Positions 56,250 through 64,000 of a stretch of 64,000 nt of DNA are shown here, one piece after another. Location: the NCBI GenBank assembly GCA_947396885.1, contig OX377201.1, positions 29,365,923-29,429,922 on the forward strand, in the 5' to 3' direction. The notes under the pieces are model-generated. The model was not told the DNA's origin. It did not search any database and was given only the letters and a program-made list of their open reading frames with translations. This DNA comes from Heligmosomoides polygyrus polygyrus (taxonomy: Eukaryota > Nematoda > Chromadorea > Rhabditida > Heligmosomidae). The position numbers and the translations under genes were made by a program. Position 1 is the stretch's first letter; each line of letters starts with the position of its first letter.

Positions 56250-57470
56250 CTATAACAGTTGACGCCTGGTGACAACTACAACCCCGCCCCCCCCCCCCTT
56301 CCCCATACTTCCTCCCAACACACTCCTTCAGCACTTCTGTGCAAACAAACACACACCCACGTACTCACTCACCCACAGACAAACGACCGTTCTCGCTTAT
56401 ATAAGCGCTTATATATAATAGGATTTTATTTATATTCTCCATCGTACGCTATTTCTGACAAGAAATTTTCGTAAAATTCCTTGTAAATCGTTCAATTTCA
56501 TCATAAAGTGCTGTTGTCTGCAAACTATAGTTTTAGATGAAAACCCAGTGAAAGCGTTCTGTATATTATATTTACTTCAATCTGGAAACTTGTAAAGGAA
56601 AGTGAAAGCTCTTGAGATCAAACTAAGCACATTAGAAACAAAAAAGATCGTTTTCATATAACCTAAGTTTTCTTGAGAAGGGTTAAGATAAATTTTCGAT
56701 TTGATTGATGAGTTATGATTTTCGTTCGAATTTTTGGACTCCCTTGTTCAAAAACGTGAATACGTTGTTTGAAATACCATATTTTCTTGTCATCTAGCTG
56801 CACCATTTCCATAATAACTACGTTTTCTTGAGAATGGAAACGTGATAGAAATGGTTTTAAATTTATTTTGAAGTGCAAAAATTAGCATTCTTTATAGTTT
56901 GCTTTAAAAAACAGATTGAGCAGTGTACTTTTTTGCGACCAAAAATCTGTTCGCGTGATTTGATGCACTAGTCGACGTAAAACAGTAGAATATCACTCAC
57001 TTTTTGAGACATGTGAATTTAAATTTTCAGAGAAAGTCACGCTAATTTTTTTAATCAAAGATTTTTTGCCTTCTTCGAGAGCGTCGAAGGATTGTCGATC
57101 CATTGCAAATTCCAAAAAAATACAAAAGTTTAGCTAAACCATTAAATCAGATTTTGATGGAAAATGTCGTGATTCGTTAAGATTGTTTAATCATTAACCG
57201 TTACCTAGAGCTACCCACTCTGTACCAAGCGAACGGTAAAACAAGTTCAAGGGCATAACAAAATTTGTGCTATAAATACATCAATAAACAATCAAGCGCT
57301 ACACACTGTAAAATTTATAGAAATCAAAGGATGAAATTTTGTGCACGTAACTTTGTCCTACCCTGGAATTCAGCTATAATTCTGTTGCTCTCATCCTATA
57401 TAAATAGGACTACGGAAAGGTAGCAGTGTATACTGATGTTGTAACGCTTACTTTTGTTTTGTTTGGCGAT
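56250..57470. other. AT-rich spacer
   Basis: No feature recognised; a C-run (56282-56299) and TATATAA-like words near 56400. Confidence 0.4.
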
Positions 57471-57479
57471 AACTTTTCT

Positions 57480-58308
57480 TCGTGTCTTGGCTAGAACAAG
57501 ATCAACTGATTAGTCTAAAATGCGTAATTTCAATAAACTGTGAAAAATCACCGTCTCCTGGGTTGCAGCAAGCTTTGATGAGCTTGATAGCCTTCGCTCG
57601 TGTTTTGGCTAGAACAAGATCAACTGTTTAGTCTATCTGCATAGTTTCAGGACAACTGTAAAAAGCACCGTTTCTTGAGTTGCGGCAGGCTTTGATGGGC
57701 TCAATAGCTTTCTTTCGTACTTTGGCTAAAACAAGACCAACTGATTAGTCTAATATGGGTAAATTTTGGAAACTGCAAAAAAGCACCGTCTTCTGGGTTG
57801 CAGCAAGCTTTGATGAGCTTGATAGCCTTCGTTCGTGTTTTGGCTAGAACAAGATCAACTGTTTAGTCCATCTGCCTAGTTTAAGGACAACTGCGAAAAA
57901 GCACCGTCTCCTGGGTTGCAGCAAGCTTTGATGAGCTTGATAGCCTTCGTTCGTGTTTTGGCTAGAACAAGATCAACTGTTTAGTTCATCTGCCTAGTTT
58001 TAGGGCAACTGCGAAAAAGCACCGTCTCCTGGGTTGCAGCAAGCTTTGATGAGTTTGATAGCTTTCGTTCGTGCATTGGCTAGAATAATATCAACTGTTT
58101 AGTCCATCTGCCTAGTTTTAGGACAACTGTGAAAAGCACCGTTTCTTGAGCTGCAGCAGGCTTTGATGAGCTTAGTAGCTTTCTTTCGCCTTTTGGCTAG
58201 AACAAGATCAACAGTTTAGTCTAATATGCGTAATTTTAGGATACCGCGAAAGAGCACCGTCTCCTGGGTTGCAGCAAGCTTTGAAGAGGTCGAAGCATCA
58301 TCCTGGTG
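57480..58308 (-). repeat. Tandem array of exon-like 117-118-bp units
   Basis: TTGGCTAGAACAAG-type starts recur at 57487, 57605, 57722, 57840, 57958, 58076 and 58193. On the minus strand each unit has a TTGTTCTAG acceptor-like site, then about 70 bases (core GCTTGCTGCAACCCAGGAGA) homologous to the last exon of the gene at 58216, then a GTTGTCC stretch. In the well-preserved units all three frames of the 70-base part are open. Confidence 0.85.
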
Positions 58309-59003
58309 CTAAAAAGTGAAGCTTTTTTATTTATGAACCTTATGATAGGCAAGTAGTCATCTAAGGAGTACAAAATACGTTTCGATTGAAAACTTTTGGC
58401 TCAAATTAGATCTTCAAAGATATATACCTCCTTCTCAGATTTTGCAGCAACTCTGAGGGAATTTTCCACCTTATTTTCGTTGAGAGACTTTTTCGCCTGA
58501 GTTTCTTTGAGAGACTTTTCCACTTTATCATCTTCCTAAAATTCCTCAACTACTTGAATATTGCTCGAAGGAAACTCCTCTACTGGGCAGTTAGGAAGTT
58601 AAACGATCGAATGAGGGCATGCTTACCATTCCGGGTGTATTCGCTACTTTAAGCGAACGATCTTCCTTCGTGCTCATCATTTGAGTCTTAGCAAACTCTC
58701 TGGGCTCCGATTTACAAGTCGAGTCTAATGATTTCCTGCTTTGCTGCAAAAAATAATTCCATCAATGGGAGTTATCAAAATCGCAGCTCATTTACATACC
58801 GTTTCTCCTAGCCGAGCCTCCGACTTTTGTTTGCCTGAAAGTATCTTTTTTCACCACTCTGCAGAGTTTAAGCTTGAAGACATAATCTTACCGTCATCAA
58901 TGATATCCACAACACTTCCAACTATGTGCGTTATGGTATACGTCTCTTCGTCGTCAGTTCGCTCTTTAATTTTTGCCTTGTTCGCTCTTTGACCTCTCGT
59001 CAT
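58216..59003 (-). CDS. Lys/Glu/Ser-rich protein, five exons
   Basis: Exons (minus strand order) 59003-58892, 58834-58800, 58743-58627, 58535-58428 and 58308-58216 join in phase; borders include GACG|GTAAGA, TACTTTCAG, ACG|GTATGT, TTTTTTGCAG, ATG|GTAAGC, GAATTTTAG, GAG|GTATAT and ACTTTTTAG. The product has about 154 residues. The first exon has MTRGQRANKAKIKERTDDEE and a hydrophobic strand-like part (TYTITHIVGSVVDIIDD); the rest is low-complexity and charged (KSLKETQAKKSLNENK). An acceptor GTTCCAG six bases before the ATG suggests spliced-leader addition. No family recognised; a nuclear role is a guess from composition. If GTATCC at 58244-58239 is used as donor, the last exon could instead splice into the downstream repeat units. 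Confidence 0.6.
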
Positions 59004-59302
59004 TTCGTTCTGGAACTAGTCTTTGATTAAGGGCCTAGACTGCTTTTCCGAATCCAGTTCTCTTCTCACAGCCTGCGTAAGATCTAGTCAACATTCACTA
59101 CTCGAGTATTTTAATTCCATTTCAGGTGCGTATCTTTGCCTGACGACGGTGGCTGCACTCTCGTATTGCTACTACACTCCATTTATTCATTATTAAATTT
59201 TTCCACATGATATTCTTATATGGTCGACTCTACCACTCTTGGAGAGCGGTGCTTTTGATTTTATAAGTATCTCCCTCCTTGCTGGAGAGTTCCGGGGAAA
59301 TC

Positions 59303-59482
59303 TTAGTCTTTTATACAATCATCTAAGGGAAGGAACGAAACGACTGTAAAGATTTGGTTTTTCGCGTCTTTTGGTTGTGTTAGTGTATAGTGGTTGTATT
59401 TTTGGTTTATTGCTAGTGTCGCCATCGGAATCAATTTCAGCAGCTCGTTGATCTCGTTCAGCTCAGCCCTCTTACTGGCCTT
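59303..59482 (-). CDS. Unassigned candidate terminal exon
   Basis: Acceptor CCACTTCTTTGCAG is followed by 59 codons: KASKRAELNEINELLKLIP at the start, ending PLDDCIKD and TAA. The beginning looks helical and conserved in style; no family recognised and no upstream exon placed. Confidence 0.35.
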   Translation of the reverse strand, partial: KASKRAELNEINELLKLIPMATLAINQKYNHYTLTQPKDAKNQIFTVVSFLPLDDCIKD

Positions 59483-60249
59483 CTGCAAAGAAGTGGAATG
59501 CCTCTGCTACTCAAAAGCTTTATCAGGGCGAGGAAAATTGACGGCGTCATTAAAGTGCTCAACGTGCCACTTTTATGCGGAGCGCTATCCTTTCTTATAA
59601 CGTACTCAGCAGCTACTTAGCAAAGGAAATAAAACATTCCTTAATATCTTCATATCAACGCATGCGACACACAAGTGATGTTCCTTTACAGATGCTAGGC
59701 GAAATACCAAAACCTAGCTCTCTCATGTTTTCGCTCCCATTCATTTGAATACTGTAAGTTGTGTTTCTGTCCCTCCCTCGCTGTGGGCGGGGCTAATGCA
59801 TCGCATTCATTCTGAAACAGTGGGGAATTGTGTCAGCGGGTGAGTGCCGCCTTCTAAGTCTAAGCTGACGGCTTTGTCAGTTTAGACCTCATAGATTTCC
59901 ATGTGAATTCGAGCCCAGTTACAGTTAAGCCGCATTGGTACTGCTGTTATAGACGGCCTCGACCAGTTTGTCAAGCCTTTCGCAGTTTTTATTGACACAG
60001 ATCGTCTCCGCTTCATGCAAGCATCCTACCTCACCGCTTCTCTTCAGCTCGAAGCAAAAGCGAAACAGCTCTGAACTCTTCGAGTGATTAAGTCCAAGTT
60101 GTACGTCTCATCTCCAGCATTAACCTCCCTTACTATAAGAAAATGGGGGTTTCGCGTAAGCTTAATATGTGTTTCATCTTATTCACAAAAATGTTGGAAA
60201 TTCCTAAGCAGTAGGTTGTATCTAATAGTGCTCACACCTTGTCCATATT

Positions 60250-60438
60250 CTATTGCACGTCATAGCCATTCCCGAGCCCCTTCTTCGGTTCCACCACCCA
60301 GACAACCGTGGTTTTTTCAAACGACCCCATAATCGGTGCTTTGCTCTCGGCTTCATTTTTTGAAATCTCTGTGTATGGCGTCTCTTCACCTACTTTTTGA
60401 AATTTTTCACACAACGTTCCCGTTGTCCTCAACTCCAC
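60250..60438 (-). CDS. Unassigned candidate exon
   Basis: Open on the minus strand with natural composition (EETPYTEISKNEAESKAP, VVWVVEPKKGLGNGYDVQ) and a TAG end. An in-frame TAG lies upstream and no clear acceptor is visible; it may be a relic. Confidence 0.3.
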   Translation of the reverse strand: MELRTTGTLCEKFQKVGEETPYTEISKNEAESKAPIMGSFEKTTVVWVVEPKKGLGNGYDVQ

Positions 60439-60534
60439 TGCCTACTTCATCGAATGACCTTCACCTTAAACGTTGCTACCCAGCTTTGCCCATCGTCCTC
60501 ATACGCAGCTATTTCTTGTGTTTTACACAAGAAT

Positions 60535-60765
60535 AGGGATAAAGGAGGCACACTGCGTTAATCACTAAACATTAACGTTCGCCACGCATTCCACTTTTAC
60601 TCGATATCGTGGAGAAGAATTGAATGAGTATTTGGCCCATACAATGACTTGGTTGGACAGCCGATGAACATGGGTGTGCTTTTCTGTTCGCAGACAAGCT
60701 TGGTACAAATTCACCGATCTGGGATGGATGAAGGCGTAGCTGGATTCCGCGTGACCCGCAAAAAG
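60535..60765 (-). repeat. tRNA-derived SINE, diverged, reverse orientation
   Basis: GGATAAAGGAGGC (tail complement), GAGTATTTGGCCCATACAAT, ACAGCCGATGAACA and AATTCACCGATCTGGGATGG follow the reversed SINE order. Confidence 0.6.
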
Positions 60766-60775
60766 AACGTCGATG

Positions 60776-60808
60776 TATTTATTTATTTATGTATTTATTT
60801 ATTCCCTT
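60776..60808 (-). repeat. (ATTT)n tract
   Basis: ATTTATTTATTTATGTATTT; on the minus strand an AAAT-rich tail like those at LINE 3' ends. Nothing coding is attached. Confidence 0.5.
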
Positions 60809-61284
60809 GATTATTCCTGCACCAGGCGTGTGCCTAAAGTAGCGTGCTGACAATTTAGCCTTTAATAAGCATTTGATAGACGAAAAGCTGAAAAACTGAA
60901 GTAGGTGAACAAACAAACATTGAGAGCTGATTTCCTCATAAGAGTAAGAGAAGGATTGGAGAACAAGATCTGCATTCAAGAAGCGTCTAAGATAACAAGA
61001 ACGACAAGGATTCCCTCTTGTGCATTCTTCTTACACCATGCAAAGGCGTTAGGAAAACGGATGCATTGGACCTCTGATCGCTTTCTTCAGAATCTGGACA
61101 CACGAGAATACAGGAGAGTACACTTATCATAACCTGCCCTTATGAGCGCCTGTCGATTCCCAAAGCTGGAACTTTGACGAACGCTGACAGCCTCTTCCAC
61201 TCTTCCTCACTTCAACTCGTAGGAATGCCGTTACATACCAAATTTCGTGTATTTGGCAATCCCACAGTATAGATGAGTTAATCT

Positions 61285-61498
61285 GGGGCCAGATTCATCA
61301 ACGATGCCGCCGATATCCTGTCACGGCTAGTGTTGCGAGGGTAGCTACGCAATTCGTAGCTACCCGCGCAACACTACCGCCGCGACCAGTTGCTGGAACG
61401 ACTCGGAGGTATGCCAGATGCCATAGAAAGATGCAGAGGTACAGATACGATAACTGATATACTGTTACCGGCTGGTAAGCGATTGATGACCTGGCCCC
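61285..61498. mobile_element. MITE of the GGGGCCAGATTCATCAACG family
   Basis: 214 bases between GGGGCCAGATTCATCAACG and the weaker complement at 61480-61498. It contains a strong hairpin, AGTGTTGCG-GGGTAGCTACG and complement (about 61330-61376). Same family as 37959-38115. Confidence 0.65.
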
Positions 61499-61585
61499 TG
61501 GCTAATAGGTATCCAAAGGGATGACGAGCTTTGGCTACGCAGTCCACTCTGTCTTCATGATATCCATTCTTTTAAAATGAGAACA

Positions 61586-62170
61586 TTAACCATCGACACA
61601 TGTGTACATCGCAGCTCTAAAAAGATTTCTGATAGCTAATGTGCTGCTGTAAGGCTAGTGCTTCTCTGTAGTCTTACATGGAGTCTTCGTCTAGCACGTG
61701 GTCTACATAAACAAGCACAAATATCTGAAAGTGAAAGAAATGAAAGACGACGTAGTGTGCACTCACTGAAACCGACGACTTTTTGACTAGACTTCGTTTT
61801 CGCAGCGCTGGTTTCTCCGGTTGTTCGGGTGGTGTGATAATTTCATTGCTTGCTTTGGGTACTTCCTAGACGAAATCGAAAAGTATTAGGTCAGACTAAA
61901 ATGCTCTGAGATTCTGCCTTTTTGACTTCTGACATCAAATATTCATCACCTCGTACAGAAATAGTCATTTTTAGTAAAATTAAGACTACTGCACTTGGCA
62001 TATCTCTGCCAATGAAATCCTCTGGTGAAAACACTCTAGTTGTCAACGATAGAAAAGCTACAGTTCATGAACCAAGGACTACATCTTCACAAACTCTTGC
62101 ACATGAAGTGATTTCACCTCTGTAAGCTTTCCAAAAAGTCGGATCAAATATGCTTGTAGAAGCGACGTGG
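61586..62170 (-). CDS. Unassigned multi-exon candidate gene, 3' part
   Basis: Exons 62170-62118, 61865-61767, 61724-61678 and 61616-61586 keep frame with borders ATCTGCAG, GAG|GTGAAA, TTCGTCTAG, TCA|GTGAGT, CACTTTCAG, CAT|GTAAGA and CTTTTTAG, ending at TAA. The best exon (61865-61767) reads EVPKASNEIITPPEQPEKP and RKRSLVKKSSVS, a Pro then Lys/Arg-rich segment. Exons further upstream were not found with confidence. No family recognised. Confidence 0.4.
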
Positions 62171-62199
62171 CTGCAGATAAAGCAGAATTTCACATAAAT

Positions 62200-64000
62200 T
62201 TCAAATCCAGTTTCTGCACTTCTATCAATGAAGTTAACGACGGGTTATTTGGAGTTACCGCTCGGGTGTATAGGAAACTCTTTATTTACCAATTTTTTAA
62301 AATTTTCTATTGATTTTCACACTCTGCCTTAAGGTTCTCATTAGCATATTCTACAGCAATCTCTCTCCTTGTTTACCGGATTCCATTCAAGCTTCATCAT
62401 CAACAAATTAATAAATTCCAAAAATGACCATTGGAAGTGACCTAGCAACTCGCGGTGGCTCCTCCAATAGCAGCTTGATCTTTTGCCAAATTTTTGGCAA
62501 GTAATTTTAGATTTTGGAGGCATCTCAGCAGATTCTTCTTTACCATTAGCTTAGCCCATGGTTTGATACCTCAAAGCTTTGGTTAAACTAATGCCAAGAA
62601 GAATCATTTGAGCTTTGCCTCTATTCTGTTCTCTGAATAATCATCTAATCCAATTAAGGGATTAGATGATTACCTAAGGGTTGCCTTTCTCTAGTTTGAA
62701 GTGACTGCTGTCCGCACATCACCGTTAGTTTTCTATACAAATACTTCTCATCATAGGTCTTGGATTTTGATTTAATTTCGTTTTAGTGTTTTCATGATCT
62801 AAGCCACAAGCTCTATGCCGCGAATGTTGGACTCTTCAGAAGCCGGATTCATGATTGGTAAGGTTAAGGATGAAAAAGTTCACTCAGTGGAGATAGCGGG
62901 TGGAGGGTAAGTTTGGTACTCATGAACAGCTTATCAGCGCAGTCATTTAATGCGGAAAAATTCGTTGAGCGATTCATCCAGTGATGGGCAATTCGATTCA
63001 GTTCGAAGTTTATTTCTAGACATCCTTTTATCCAGTAGATTAGATAGTTAGTGGAAGTCCTCAAAGAATAATTAATCCTTACACGCTTATGTGTGGTGGG
63101 ACATGTGTTCTTCAAGCGAAGCAGCGTTTCTTAGCCAAAAAAATATTAGCAACTACAGAAAATTTTTACGCGCTTATGAAAAGTAGAAAAGAACCTCGTC
63201 TATTACTGTTGGTTCACAATGAAACAAAGATAATGCGACATACTTATAGTGTATTAATTCTCCAGCTAGAATATATATTTTGATCTCTAAATTAGGGTGT
63301 TTTCAACACACTTCGGTTTGACTAACGCCATAAGTCGTATGTTGTGGGTTCTTTATTGTTGTTTTGTTGCTTCAGAACGAAAGACAAAAGAATTTTGTGT
63401 GGAATAGGATCTATGACGACTGCATGAAGAACTGGCCACGAATGAACCTCATTGGATAAATCTTATCCACTGATAAGCTTGCTTAGTGAGAGTGATGGGT
63501 GTAGGGTAGATTTGGTAATCATAAGAGTGGGTAGCGCTCTCACTGGATGCTACCCACATTTCGAAGTGATCATATCCATGTCGAAGGGCTAACGAAGATA
63601 TTGAATATTTATTTGAAATGTTGAACATTTATTTTATTGTTGAATATTTATTTTATATTGTTGAATATTTATTTTATTTGAATAAGTTTTGTTTCATATT
63701 TTACATATTTTAGTGGTTGTAGCAGCTCCCAACTACTATGGACGTATAGGAAGGAGTGCACGGCTAGAAAAGGGAAACAAACACAAACATGGTGGCCTGC
63801 CCAAGCCAGAAAATTGAAAACAAAAGGACAAGACCTCTCGTAGATTTTTTCACTGTGTAGTCTCTGTAAAATAGTGTCCTTTTTATTTTACCCTCCTTGT
63901 CAAATATGTAAGTGTATGACCCTCCACTAGGACAGACCCAACATTTAGGCCTAAGTGTAGCTTCATTTCAACATTCGTGCTTACCTGAACAATTGTTTCC
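62200..64000. other. Unassigned end region
   Basis: 62638-62672 is a perfect 14-base hairpin (TAATCATCTAATCC and complement, 7-base loop). 62862-62930 and 63483-63530 share GTGGAGGGTAAGTTTGGTAC-like text. 62523-62341 (-) starts MPPKSKITCQKFGKR and may be an exon. 63600-63690 repeats TTGAATATTTATTTTAT. No gene supported. Confidence 0.35.

Noticed and set aside
55926..56255. Protein with 14-residue repeats
   Set aside because: The 42-bp minisatellite is open because 42 is divisible by three; no start context, splice sites or matching flank supports coding.
61922..62125. Plus-strand 67-codon frame
   Set aside because: It starts at TTG, has no acceptor of quality, and overlaps the splice-supported minus-strand exon at 62118; it remains possible but unsupported.

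Overview
The window is nuclear DNA of a multicellular eukaryote, most likely a parasitic nematode of the hookworm/strongylid type (Clade V). This rests on AT-rich noncoding DNA, nematode-style TTTTCAG acceptors with GTAAGT donors, a short-exon gene structure, an intronless TSSK-like kinase, Tc5-like, mariner and RTE elements, and an abundant tRNA-derived SINE. The species assignment is inference. There are no bacterial operons, rRNA genes, convincing tRNA genes or CRISPR arrays.

Host genes are few. An intact testis-specific-type serine/threonine kinase gene lies at 1267-2154 (+), with a 42-bp-arm hairpin just upstream of its start codon. A three-exon gene at 7831-15776 (+) encodes a basic protein of about 105 residues carrying a SILK-type motif. 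Its 7.5-kb first intron holds three SINE copies, two unassigned open exons and an RTE retrotransposon. A five-exon gene for a Lys/Glu/Ser-rich protein runs at 58216-59003 (-); its last exon continues into an array of about seven 118-bp repeats that look like duplicated copies of that exon. Weaker exon candidates lie at 24.2, 36.0, 59.3, 60.3 and 61.6-62.2 kb.

Most of the rest is mobile DNA. From left to right: a truncated Tc5-like copy (1-454); a CR1-like LINE (about 2560-7790, -) split by a Tc5-like element (3265-4649) inserted at a CTNAG target; the RTE element (about 10660-14115, -) with an uninterrupted ORF but one altered RT residue; a mariner-derived MITE (16.5-17.0 kb); a 3.8-kb foldback element (18110-21906); a full-length decayed mariner (24975-26236); a terminal-repeat element (39699-41490) inserted into a satellite-like array and holding a perfect 66-bp hairpin; a Harbinger-like element (42369-46926) with a spliced gene of its own; a hAT-like MITE (48092-48293); and an RTE relic (48.4-49.7 kb). 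The same composite satellite recurs at 55.3-56.2 kb in the opposite orientation. SINE copies are scattered on both strands.

All exon joins are conceptual, read from splice motifs and phase only. Stretches in which I see nothing certain are listed as such.
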